The translations under genes and the position numbers were made by a program. The notes beneath the pieces were generated by a model that was not told the origin of the DNA, made no database searches, and worked only from the letters and a program-made list of their open reading frames with translations. This document shows, piece after piece, positions 51,729 to 59,831 of a stretch of DNA of 64,000 nt. The stretch covers positions 317,676-381,675 of the forward strand of contig NZ_NJGY01000001.1 of NCBI RefSeq assembly GCF_002250505.1. The letters run 5' to 3'. Source of the DNA: Janthinobacterium sp. PC23-8 (GTDB lineage: Bacteria > Pseudomonadota > Gammaproteobacteria > Burkholderiales > Burkholderiaceae_D). Within the stretch, counting starts at the first letter, position 1. Every line of letters starts with the position of its first letter.

Positions 51729-53069
51729 ATGCAATTCGAAGACTTCAGCTTTCCCAACGCCGTGGCGCCAGCCGACAGCGTGGCGACGGGCACAAGCCAC
51801 GGGCGCCTGCAGTACCTGCTCGACAACACGCCATCGATCATCTATTGCACCGTGCCCAGCGGCGACTTCAAGATGACCTTTGTCAGCAACAATGCCCTGA
51901 ACGTGCTGGGCTACCATCCCGACGAGATGGTGGCCGATCCCAACTTCTGGTTCGACCATATCCATCCGGACGACGCGCCCGGCATTTTTTCCAGCCTGGC
52001 GCAGATCTTCGTGCAAGGCGCGCGCGCCTATGAATACCGCTTCCGCGTAAGCGATGGCAATTATCTGTGGATGCACGACAGCCTGCGCCTGGTGCGCGAC
52101 GAGCACGGCGTGCCGTGCGAGGTGATCGGCTCGTTGACCGACATTACCGAGCGCAAGCGCATGGAAGCGATGCTGCAGGCGCGCGGCGAGGAGCAGCAGC
52201 GCCTGATCAGCAAATTGCAGCAGGCGCACGAGCAGTTGCTGCAAGCCGAAAAAATGGCCTCCATCGGCCAGCTGGCGGCCGGCATCGCGCATGAGATCAA
52301 CAACCCGATCGGCTTCGTGAATTCAAACATGAGTTCGCTGCAAGCCTATGTCGCCACCCTGTTCGACGTGATAGCCCGGTACGAGGCGGCGATGCGCCAG
52401 CCGCTCGATGGCGCCTCGCTGGCCGAGTGCGTGGCGCAGGTACGCCAGCAGGCCGACCTGGCCTACCTGCAGTCGGACGTGAAAGACCTGCTGGGCGAGT
52501 CGATGGATGGGCTCAAACGGGTGCGCGACATCGTGCAGGCGCTGAAGGATTTTTCGCACGTGGGCGAAACGGACTGGCAGGTCGCCCATCTGCATGCGGG
52601 CCTCGACAGCACGCTCAATATCGTCGGCAACGAATTGAAGTACAAGGCACGCATCGACAAGCAGTACGGCCAGCTGCCGCCCATCGCATGCCTGCCCTCG
52701 CAGCTGAACCAGGTGTTCATGAATCTGCTGGTCAACGCCGGCCAGGCCATCGCCGGCGATGGCGTGATCAGCATCCGCACCGGGCATCTTGACGGCTGGG
52801 TATGGGTGGAGATCGGCGATACCGGCGCCGGCATTGCGCCCGAACACCTGCACCGCATCTTCGAGCCGTTCTTCACCACCAAGCCCGTCGGCAGCGGCAC
52901 CGGCCTGGGCCTGTCGCTGTCGTACGGCATCGTCATGAAGCATGGCGGACGCATCGAGGTGGCATCGGAACCGGGGCGCGGCACGCGCTTTACCGTGCAC
53001 CTGCCGGTGGCGCCGCCGGCGGCGCAGCTGACCGAAGCGCTGCCTCAGAGCGCTTTGGCGGGCGGATAG
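51729..53069 (+). CDS. PAS-domain sensor histidine kinase
   Basis: A 446-residue cytosolic kinase. The PAS domain is at about 26-143 (LLDNTPSIIYCTVP, YEYRFRVSDGNYLWMHDSL, VIGSLTDITERKRM). A coiled coil is at about 145-175. The dimerisation box IGQLAAGIAHEINNPIGFVN has phospho-acceptor His188. The ATPase domain has LPSQLNQVFMNLLVNAGQA (N-box), VEIGDTGAGIAPEHL (G1), FEPFFTTKPVG (F) and GTGLGLSLS (G2). It has no transmembrane segment. The partner regulator is likely 53045-54355, which is convergent with it. Confidence 0.9.
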   Translation: MQFEDFSFPNAVAPADSVATGTSHGRLQYLLDNTPSIIYCTVPSGDFKMTFVSNNALNVLGYHPDEMVADPNFWFDHIHPDDAPGIFSSLAQIFVQGARAYEYRFRVSDGNYLWMHDSLRLVRDEHGVPCEVIGSLTDITERKRMEAMLQARGEEQQRLISKLQQAHEQLLQAEKMASIGQLAAGIAHEINNPIGFVNSNMSSLQAYVATLFDVIARYEAAMRQPLDGASLAECVAQVRQQADLAYLQSDVKDLLGESMDGLKRVRDIVQALKDFSHVGETDWQVAHLHAGLDSTLNIVGNELKYKARIDKQYGQLPPIACLPSQLNQVFMNLLVNAGQAIAGDGVISIRTGHLDGWVWVEIGDTGAGIAPEHLHRIFEPFFTTKPVGSGTGLGLSLSYGIVMKHGGRIEVASEPGRGTRFTVHLPVAPPAAQLTEALPQSALAGG

Positions 53070-54355
53070 ACGCGGATCGCCAGGCGTCCGCCATTCTTGC
53101 CTTCGAAATCGAGCAGCTGGGCAATCACGCGCGCCGTCAGCACGTGTTCGCCGGCCAGCAGCATCAGGCCGTCACGGCTGACCAGGTCGCGCGACAGCAC
53201 CATGCCCGGCGCGAGCTCGCCCGACAGCACGGCCATGTCGCGCGGCGGCGCCTGCGTCTGGTCCATGAGGCTGCGAAAAGCGGCCACCACTGCCGGATCA
53301 TAACGCTTGCCGCTGCTGTCATAGACCAGGTTGCACGCTTCGTCGGCGCGCAGGCTGCGCTGCACCATGGCGCCGATCTGCAAGCCGTCGTAGTCCGAGG
53401 CCAGCGCCAGGATGCGCGCGCCCAGCGGAATGGCCAGCCCCGCCAGGGCGTCGGGAAAGCCGGCGCCATCGAAGCGCTCGAGCTGCGAGCGCAGGATGAC
53501 CGACACGGGCCGCAGTTCATCGAGCGCCATCAGCAACTGCTCGGCGCGCAGCGGATGCTTGCGAAAGGTGGCCAGCTGTTCGCCGCTCCAGGCGCTGGCC
53601 GGCAGTTCCAGCAAGTCGTCACTCAGGCTGAGCTTGCCAATATCCTTGAGCAGGGCTGCGATGAACACGTCGCGCGCCTCCTGCGCCTCCAGGCCCAGCG
53701 CCTGGGCCAGCTTGCGCGACAGCTCGGCCACCCTGCGCGCATGGCCGACCAGCTTGCCGCCACGCATTTCGATCAGGTTGGAAAACACCTTGATGGTGGT
53801 AATAAAAGTCGCCTTGAGCTTGTCATTGGCCGTTTGCAGCTCGTCATGCGACAGTTTGAGCTGCCGCGTGCGCACGGCCACCTTCTCTTCCAGGCTGGCG
53901 TTGAGCACCAGCAGCTCGGCGTTCTGGCTGGCCGTCAGCGCTTCCAGGCGCAGCTTGTCCTGTTCCAGCGCGCGCCGCTCGAGCGCATGGCGCACCACCA
54001 GCACGATGTCGTTCTCGTCCCACGGCTTGGTCACGTAGCGGTAGATCTCGCCCTGGTTGATGGCGTCGAGAATCGACTGAATATCGGCATAGCCGGTCAG
54101 CAGCAGGCGCATGGTGGCGGGCCAGCGCTGGCGTACCTGGGCCAGGAACTGCGCACCGTCCATCTGCGGCATGCGCATGTCGGAAATGACCAGGTCCACC
54201 GCCTCGCTTTCCAGCAAGGCCAGGCCAGCGGCGCCGCTGTCGGCCGTCAGCATGCGGTAGCCATGCGGGCGGAACAAGCGCCGCAGGGCCGACAGGATAT
54301 TCGGTTCGTCATCGACGCACAGGATGGTCGGCGGCGCGGTGGCAATGCTGGTCAT
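53045..54355 (-). CDS. Response regulator with degenerate HD-GYP domain
   Basis: A 436-residue protein. The receiver domain is at 9-125 with phospho-acceptor Asp59 (DLVISDMRMPQMDG) and the conserved VTKPWDENDI. A coiled-coil linker is at about 126-185. The HD-GYP-like domain is at about 190-350, with His205 kept but KD (237-238) replacing HD, QLE (291-293) replacing HHE, and GFP (299-301) replacing GYP. A small C-terminal domain (APGMVLSRDLVSRDGLMLLA) follows. Phosphodiesterase activity looks lost. The start overlaps the upstream kinase stop by 4 bp (ATGA). Confidence 0.88.
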   Translation of the reverse strand: MTSIATAPPTILCVDDEPNILSALRRLFRPHGYRMLTADSGAAGLALLESEAVDLVISDMRMPQMDGAQFLAQVRQRWPATMRLLLTGYADIQSILDAINQGEIYRYVTKPWDENDIVLVVRHALERRALEQDKLRLEALTASQNAELLVLNASLEEKVAVRTRQLKLSHDELQTANDKLKATFITTIKVFSNLIEMRGGKLVGHARRVAELSRKLAQALGLEAQEARDVFIAALLKDIGKLSLSDDLLELPASAWSGEQLATFRKHPLRAEQLLMALDELRPVSVILRSQLERFDGAGFPDALAGLAIPLGARILALASDYDGLQIGAMVQRSLRADEACNLVYDSSGKRYDPAVVAAFRSLMDQTQAPPRDMAVLSGELAPGMVLSRDLVSRDGLMLLAGEHVLTARVIAQLLDFEGKNGGRLAIRVYPPAKAL

Positions 54356-55812
54356 GGTGCGGTGTCCGGTAAAAGTGATGGTGCGGCCAGCGGCGCCTGG
54401 CACACGGGCAGCGTGATGCGGAACGTGGTGCCACTGCCGAGCACGCTGCGCACATCGATGCGGCCGTGGTGCTTTTGCACCGTACTGTAGGCCAGCGACA
54501 GGCCCAGGCCCGTGCCCTGGCCGACCGCCTTGGTGGTGAAAAACGGATCGAAGATGCGCGACAGATGCTCGGGGGCGATGCCGCTGCCCGTGTCCTCGAC
54601 CTCGATCCACACTTCGCTGTCGTTCTCGCTGCCGGTGCGCAGCGTGATGCGGCCGCGCTCTTCGCCCATGGCGTGGGCCGCATTGACGACCAGGTTCATG
54701 ATCACCTGGTTCAGCTCCGAGGGCTGGCATTCGATATCGGGAATGTCGCCGTACTGCTTGACCACGTCGGCCTTGTACTTGACCTCGTTGTTGACGATGT
54801 TGAGCGTGGTGTCGATGCCCTGGCGCAGATCGGCCCAGACCCATTGCTGCAGCGCGTCGGAGCGCGAAAAATCCTTCAGGTCCTGCACGATGCGGCGCAC
54901 GCGCACGATGCCCTCTTTCGATTCGCTCATCAGCTGGCCGATGTCGTTGCGCAGGAAAGCCAGGTCGATCTGTTCGCGCAAGGCGCACAGGCGCTGCGCC
55001 ACATCAGGCGTGGCGATATCGGCTTCGGCCCCTTCATAGGCATCGAGCATGGTGAACAGATCGGCCAGGTAGCCTTCGAGCGCGCCAAAATTGGAAAACA
55101 CATAGCCGATGGGGTTGTTGATCTCGTGCGCCACGCCGGCGGCCAGCTGGCCGATCGAGGCGAGCTTTTCCGACTGCAGCAGTTTTTGCTGGGCCAGCGA
55201 CAGCTTGTCGTTCAGTTCGGTCAGCGCCAGGTTGCGTTCGCGCAGCGCCATGTCGGCGATTTCTCGCTGGGCGATATCGTCGGCCAGGCGCTCGTTCATC
55301 TCGGCCAGCTCCGCCGTGCGCCTGGCCACCAGGTTTTCCAGGTTATCGTGGGCGCGGCGCAGGGCGCTTTCGGCGTTGCGCCGCTCGGTCACGTCGCGCA
55401 GCGTTTCGATGACGCCAACCAGCCGCCCCTGACGGTCGCGCAGGGGCGCCGCCGTGAAGTGCAGCCAGTGGCCGCTGGCGCCAATATTGGGAAAGAAATC
55501 CTCGGCCTCGTAGGCGCCCGGTATCAACGAGGACGCCTTGAGCTTGCCCTGGTACAGTCCCTGCTCGCCCAGACCGATATCGCCCGCCACCAGCAAGTCG
55601 GCCAGGCAGGCGCGCGGCCTGCGATAAAACGCCTTCCAGTGTTCGCGCGTGCCGACCATCGCGGCGGCAGAAAAGCCCAGCAGCTGCTCGCAAGCACTGT
55701 TCCAGTGCGTCACCACATGGTCGGTATCGATGGCAAAGGTGGCCACCGGATGGCCGTCGAAGAACGCCGACAGGGCTGCGCCGGGAAAGGTCTTGTCGTC
55801 GTCTGGTCTCAT
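54352..55812 (-). CDS. PAS-domain sensor histidine kinase (second)
   Basis: A 486-residue cytosolic kinase. One PAS domain is at about 15-145 (FFDGHPVATFAIDTDHVVTHWN region, WLHFTAAPLRDRQGRLVGV, LRDVTERRNAESA), then a long coiled coil at about 148-215. The dimerisation box IGQLAAGVAHEINNPIGYVF has phospho-acceptor His229. The ATPase domain contains NQVIMNLVVNAAHAMGE, EVEDTGSGIAPEHL, IFDPFFTTKAVGQGTGLGLS. Similar in layout to the kinase at 51729-53069. Its stop overlaps the regulator start, so the two likely work as a pair. Confidence 0.92.
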   Translation of the reverse strand: MRPDDDKTFPGAALSAFFDGHPVATFAIDTDHVVTHWNSACEQLLGFSAAAMVGTREHWKAFYRRPRACLADLLVAGDIGLGEQGLYQGKLKASSLIPGAYEAEDFFPNIGASGHWLHFTAAPLRDRQGRLVGVIETLRDVTERRNAESALRRAHDNLENLVARRTAELAEMNERLADDIAQREIADMALRERNLALTELNDKLSLAQQKLLQSEKLASIGQLAAGVAHEINNPIGYVFSNFGALEGYLADLFTMLDAYEGAEADIATPDVAQRLCALREQIDLAFLRNDIGQLMSESKEGIVRVRRIVQDLKDFSRSDALQQWVWADLRQGIDTTLNIVNNEVKYKADVVKQYGDIPDIECQPSELNQVIMNLVVNAAHAMGEERGRITLRTGSENDSEVWIEVEDTGSGIAPEHLSRIFDPFFTTKAVGQGTGLGLSLAYSTVQKHHGRIDVRSVLGSGTTFRITLPVCQAPLAAPSLLPDTAP

Positions 55813-55836
55813 GATGCTCCCATTGTGTCGCCGGCG

Positions 55837-56670
55837 TCACGCCAGCATGATGCGCGACATGTCATCGAACGTGCGCTCGGCCTGCCGAAACAGCGCAAAC
55901 CAGTGCGCCTCGTCCAGCGCCACCGTGCGCCAGGCGGGCGCCAGCGGCGGCACCAGCGCCTCCTCGCTGCCGGCCAGGTCCAGCGCATGGGCAATCGCGT
56001 TGGCCATGTGCACCAGCAGCGGCAGGCCGGGCGCATCGAGGCGGTCGATGGCATGCTGGTCGGCGACCGCCTGCTGTATCGCGGCAGGGAACTTCCAGTA
56101 GGCGGCCAGCGCGCTGCCCACCTGCGCATGGTCGATGCCGAGCACGGCAAGTTCCGCCTCGATCATCTGGCAATCATGGTGCTGGCGATAGCTGCGCACC
56201 TGCGCATGCTGCTCGGGAAAGCGCGTCGCCAGCACCAGCGTGCCCAGGTTGTGCAGCAGGCCCGCCGTAAACGCCGTTTCCGGATTGACACCCAGGTGCG
56301 GCGCCAGCAGGCGGCCCACCACGGCGGTGGCCAGCGAGTGGCGCCAGAAGCCCTGGAAGTCGAAGCCTGCCACGGGCGCGAAACTGCCCGTCAACGCGCA
56401 CGCCGTGACAACCGTGCGGATGCTGTGAAAACCGAGCACGGCAACGGCCTGCGCGATGCTCGTCACTTCCGACTGCATGCCGTAGAACGAGGAATTGGCG
56501 ATGCGCAGAGTCTTGGCCGCCATGGCCTGGTCCAGTTCGATCTTGTGCGCCAGCACATGCACGTCGATATCCTGCTGCTCCAGGCTGGCGAGCAATTCCA
56601 GCACCACCGCCGGCAGCGACGGCAGTGCCTGGATCTGCCGGATGACATGGTCAAAGATCAAAGGTGTCAT
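55837..56670 (-). CDS. HDOD-domain protein
   Basis: A 277-residue protein made of an HDOD domain (about 8-205: IQALPSLPAVVLELLASLEQ, HKIELDQAMAAKTLRIANSS, FYGMQSEVTSIAQAVAVLG, FTAGLLHNLGTLVLA). The HD pair is replaced by HN in LLHNLG, so metal-dependent hydrolysis is not expected. HDOD proteins usually act as signalling scaffolds. The ATG overlaps the stop of the small-domain gene by 4 bp (56667-56670). Confidence 0.9.
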   Translation of the reverse strand: MTPLIFDHVIRQIQALPSLPAVVLELLASLEQQDIDVHVLAHKIELDQAMAAKTLRIANSSFYGMQSEVTSIAQAVAVLGFHSIRTVVTACALTGSFAPVAGFDFQGFWRHSLATAVVGRLLAPHLGVNPETAFTAGLLHNLGTLVLATRFPEQHAQVRSYRQHHDCQMIEAELAVLGIDHAQVGSALAAYWKFPAAIQQAVADQHAIDRLDAPGLPLLVHMANAIAHALDLAGSEEALVPPLAPAWRTVALDEAHWFALFRQAERTFDDMSRIMLA

Positions 56671-56999
56671 GCATCATCCCCTTGACGGTAACGCCGCAGC
56701 AAGGCCAGCAGACCGGCGCCGGCGGCATCGGGCGGCGTCGCGCGAAACAGGATCGACAAGCGTTCCAGCTGGCGTTGGCGCACCGCATCGGCCTGCGCCT
56801 GGCCGGCGGCATCGGGCGGCGCTGCGGCGACGATCCAGCAGTCTTCCACGCCACGCCTGTGCAAGGCGGCCAGGCTGGCCGCCGTCAGCACGGCGCCTTG
56901 CGCCAGCAGCACGGTACCGCTGGCGTCGCGCAAGGCGCGCGACAGGATGGCGCCCTCTTGCGCCTGCCGCAGCGGCACTTCGCGTTCGCCCTCGTTCAT
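56667..56999 (-). CDS. Free-standing output-domain protein (about 110 residues)
   Basis: A 110-residue protein beginning MNEGEREVPLRQAQEGAILS. Its core EGAILSRALRDASGTVLLAQ and GAVLTAASLAALHRRGVED resembles the small C-terminal domain of the degenerate HD-GYP regulator (APGMVLSRDLVSRDGLMLLA...GEHVLTARVIAQL). No enzymatic motif is seen. The start was moved from 57020 to 56999 because the ATG there overlaps the regulator stop (ATGA). It may be a modular signal-output or dimerisation subunit. Confidence 0.75.
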   Translation of the reverse strand: MNEGEREVPLRQAQEGAILSRALRDASGTVLLAQGAVLTAASLAALHRRGVEDCWIVAAAPPDAAGQAQADAVRQRQLERLSILFRATPPDAAGAGLLALLRRYRQGDDA

Positions 57000-57844
57000 G
57001 GCGGCGTTCCGTCCAGGCACAGCGTCACCAGGCTGCCGCGCGAGCGCGAGCGCGCGCCCATCGCGTGCAGCGCCACCGCATACGACTTGCCGCCGATGGT
57101 CACTTTCCGCTGGGTATCGGCGTGCGCCTGGAACAACTGCGGCAGGGCCAGCGCCGCTTCGTTGCCCAGCAGCGCCGCGCCGCGTTCGAACAGTTGCGCG
57201 GCGGCCGTATTGATAAACGCGATCATGCCATCCTCGTCCAGACCCAGCACCGGTAGCGGCAGGAACTGCAGTACCTCGCGCGCGATACCCAGGCTGACTT
57301 CATCGCGGCTGATCTGGTGCTGCTGCCGGTGCAGCAAGGCCTGCATGGCGTCATTGGCAACGGCCAGCGCCAGGTTGGCCTCGCGCAGTTGCTCGTTCAA
57401 GCGCGCGTTGTCGTCGTCGATGCCTTTCAGGCGGAACGCTTCGGCGAGATGCCCGCGCAATTGCTGGTCATCCCACGGTTTGGTCAGGAACTTGAAAATG
57501 GCGCCTTCGTTGACGGCGTCCGTCACGGCCTGCAACTCCGTATAGCCGGACAGCATGATGCGCATGGTCTGCGGATACAGCAGCCTGGCCTTGCGCAGGA
57601 AGTCGGCGCCCAGCATGCCCGGCATGCGCTGGTCCGACACGATCACGTCAACCGCATGGCCGGCCAGCACATCGAGTCCCTCTTGCCCGCTGGTGGCCGT
57701 CAGGATATGGTAAGGGTCGCGCCGCAGCAGGCGCCTGAGGGCGGCGAGAATATTCTGCTCGTCATCGACCAGCAGCAGCGTGCGCCGGGGAGCGTCAGGT
57801 CTTTCATCGGTACGATCGGGTACCGGGGCATGGTGCACATCCAT
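56996..57844 (-). CDS. Response regulator with PAS-like output domain
   Basis: A 282-residue protein. The receiver domain is at about 20-140 with Asp71 (AVDVIVSDQRMPGMLGADFL), conserved Thr/Ser and Lys (LSGYTE, FLTKPWDDQQL). A coiled-coil linker is at about 143-180, then a PAS-like domain (about 185-278: FLPLPVLGLDEDGMIAFINT, AAAQLFERGAALLGNEAAL). There is no DNA-binding or catalytic output. It heads a string of overlapping genes (regulator, small domain, HDOD). Confidence 0.85.
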   Translation of the reverse strand: MDVHHAPVPDRTDERPDAPRRTLLLVDDEQNILAALRRLLRRDPYHILTATSGQEGLDVLAGHAVDVIVSDQRMPGMLGADFLRKARLLYPQTMRIMLSGYTELQAVTDAVNEGAIFKFLTKPWDDQQLRGHLAEAFRLKGIDDDNARLNEQLREANLALAVANDAMQALLHRQQHQISRDEVSLGIAREVLQFLPLPVLGLDEDGMIAFINTAAAQLFERGAALLGNEAALALPQLFQAHADTQRKVTIGGKSYAVALHAMGARSRSRGSLVTLCLDGTPP

Positions 57845-57893
57845 CGTACCATCCTGTCATCGCGGCAGCGACATCGGGGCTTGCCTGCAGGGG

Positions 57894-57925
57894 GACTGTC
57901 GGCTGGAACCGGCCAGGCGACAGTC
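57894..57925. repeat. 32-bp near-perfect inverted repeat upstream of the response-regulator gene
   Basis: GACTGTCG (57894-57901) and CGACAGTC (57918-57925) are perfect 8-bp arms. Inner CTGG/CCAG extend the pairing, leaving a 6-nt loop (AACCGG) and one unpaired G on each side. There is no T-tract on either strand. It lies 50 bp before the regulator start at 57844 and 59 bp after the stop of the lipoprotein gene. It could be an operator or a processing or termination structure. Confidence 0.6.
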
Positions 57926-57983
57926 TTCTGTCTGGAATTATACGGCGAACTATTCGCGATTGCCCTGTATTCATTGCAGATAG

Positions 57984-58448
57984 TTAACCGCCTGCAGGGC
58001 AAGGCATGTCGCGATAGAAAATGAAGCCGCCCACGCCGATGGTGGGCGTGTCGGCCTTGACGCCGTACACCAGCATATTCCTGTCCGCCTCCACGCGCAG
58101 CAGATTGCTCGCTTTGGACTGGTGGGCGTGGGCGCTGGCCAGATCCGGCCAGGGCCGCACTTCCAGCCGCAATTGCGCCTTGTCCGCATCATACGACCAG
58201 CGGCCCGGATTGAAGAAAGCAAAGCCGCCATCGAAGCGCAAGCGGCCATCCTTGAACTGGGTCAGGCAAATACCCGGAAACTCGCCGGGCGGGTTGTACC
58301 AGGTGGCGGCCACGTCGTCATTCACGGGCGCCTTGCCCGGCATTTGCAGCCCGGGCTTGCCAGCGCCCTGCCCCGGCAGGCCGGCGCAGGCTGCCAGCAA
58401 CGCCACAGTGACCAGCATCGCTGCCGTATTGATCGTCTTGATGTGCAT
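57984..58448 (-). CDS. Small lipoprotein
   Basis: A 154-residue lipoprotein. The signal peptide ends in the lipobox LLAACAGLPG (Cys at about residue 21). The mature protein is beta-rich with repeated aromatic residues (NPPGEFPGICLTQFKDGRLR, FDGGFAFFNPGRWSYDADKA). I do not recognise the family. The start at 58448 is preferred over 58505 so that the signal peptide is N-terminal. It is downstream of the helicase gene on the same strand, 85 bp away. Confidence 0.75.
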   Translation of the reverse strand: MHIKTINTAAMLVTVALLAACAGLPGQGAGKPGLQMPGKAPVNDDVAATWYNPPGEFPGICLTQFKDGRLRFDGGFAFFNPGRWSYDADKAQLRLEVRPWPDLASAHAHQSKASNLLRVEADRNMLVYGVKADTPTIGVGGFIFYRDMPCPAGG

Positions 58449-58533
58449 GTCCGTCCCGTATTTTTGCTTTCTGAACAGCAATAGTAGACCGCGGCGGCCG
58501 GGCACTCCAGTGCCCAGCGCACATAAGGACCAT

Positions 58534-59784
58534 TTAATTGCCGGCAGCTTTCGCCGCCGCTTCGCGCAACTTGTCCTTCTTGCTCTTGCGCGCCCCCTTG
58601 ACGCCGCCGTTGACGGTGTCGGTGACGGCGCCCGCCGGCGTGGGCAGTTCGGTCGGCTCGAAACCGGCCACCACTTCGCGCACGATGCGCAGGTCGTTGC
58701 GGTTTTCGATCAAACGGAAATGCGCTTCCGTATCGGCGGTAATAAAACTGACCGCCATGCCGCTTTCGCCGGCGCGGCCGGTGCGGCCGATGCGGTGCGT
58801 GTAGTCGACGGCCGAGCGCGGCAGGTCGTAATTGACGACGGCCGGCAAGCCGGCGATATCGATGCCGCGCGCGGCCACGTCGGTGGCGACCAGCACCTGC
58901 AGGCGGCCGGCCTTGAAGTCGGCCAGCAACTGGCTGCGCGTGCCCTGGCTGAACTCGCCGTGAAACGCGCCCACGTGCAGGCCGGCGCGCTGCAGCTTGT
59001 CGGCCACGTGTTCGGCCGCGTACCTGGTGGCGACAAACACCAGCACCCGCTCCCACTGCTGCTGCAAGATCAGGTAGCGCAATAGCTGCGTGCGGCGCGG
59101 CACATCAACAGTGATGGCGCGCTGCACGATGTCGGGCTTGTCCTGCGGTTCGGACGCCACTTCAATGCGCACCGCTTGCGTCAATAAACTGTCGGCCAGC
59201 GCCTGCACGCTGTCGGGGAAGGTGGCCGAGAAAAACAGGTTCTGGCGCCTGGCCGGCAACAGCGCCAGGATGGCGTTGATTTCTTCCGTAAAACCCATGT
59301 CGAGCAGGCGGTCGGCTTCGTCCAGCACGAACAGCGACACGCCGCCCAGTTTGACCGCATTGTGCCTGACCAGATCGAGCAGGCGGCCCGGCGTGGCGAC
59401 GACGATATCGGCGCCGCCGCGCAAGTCCATCATCTGCGGATTGATCGACACGCCGCCGAACAGCACGGAAATTTTCAGTTTGACGGGCAGCGGCTTGGCC
59501 AGCGCATGCACGGTCTGCCCCACCTGCGCGGCCAATTCGCGCGTGGGCACTAGGATCAGCGCGCGCACCTGGCGCGGCCCGGAGCTTGGGGCCATCAGCG
59601 CCTGCAGCAGCGGCAGCGCGTAGGCGGCCGTCTTGCCGGAACCCGTCTGCGCCGCACCCAGCACATCGCTGCCGCGCAGGATGGCGGGAATGGCGGCGGT
59701 CTGGATGGCGGTCGGCGCGGCATAGCCAGCCTTGCCGACGGCGCGTACGAGTGCGGGAATCAGACCCAGTGAGGAAAATGGCAT
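58534..59784 (-). CDS. DEAD-box ATP-dependent RNA helicase (RhlE-like)
   Basis: A 416-residue helicase. It shows MPFSSLGLIPALVRAVGKAG (Q-motif region), Walker A AAQTGSGKTAAYALPLL, VPTRELAAQV, TPGRLLDL, LFVLDEADRLLDMGF, FFSATFPDSV, VLVATDVAARGID and HRIGRTGRAGESG. The C-terminal tail is short and basic. It is a different subtype from the helicase at 33754-35160, with no linker insert and no long tail. Confidence 0.93.
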   Translation of the reverse strand: MPFSSLGLIPALVRAVGKAGYAAPTAIQTAAIPAILRGSDVLGAAQTGSGKTAAYALPLLQALMAPSSGPRQVRALILVPTRELAAQVGQTVHALAKPLPVKLKISVLFGGVSINPQMMDLRGGADIVVATPGRLLDLVRHNAVKLGGVSLFVLDEADRLLDMGFTEEINAILALLPARRQNLFFSATFPDSVQALADSLLTQAVRIEVASEPQDKPDIVQRAITVDVPRRTQLLRYLILQQQWERVLVFVATRYAAEHVADKLQRAGLHVGAFHGEFSQGTRSQLLADFKAGRLQVLVATDVAARGIDIAGLPAVVNYDLPRSAVDYTHRIGRTGRAGESGMAVSFITADTEAHFRLIENRNDLRIVREVVAGFEPTELPTPAGAVTDTVNGGVKGARKSKKDKLREAAAKAAGN

Positions 59785-59831
59785 GGCGGGCCTTCTTGTA
59801 TTCTTGAAAAGGCGCCAGTATAAAGCAATGC

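Noticed and set aside
54466-56685. A plus-strand ORF of 739 codons opposite the second kinase and HDOD genes
   Set aside because: Same shadow pattern; the minus-strand genes carry clear domain motifs and overlapping start/stop architecture.
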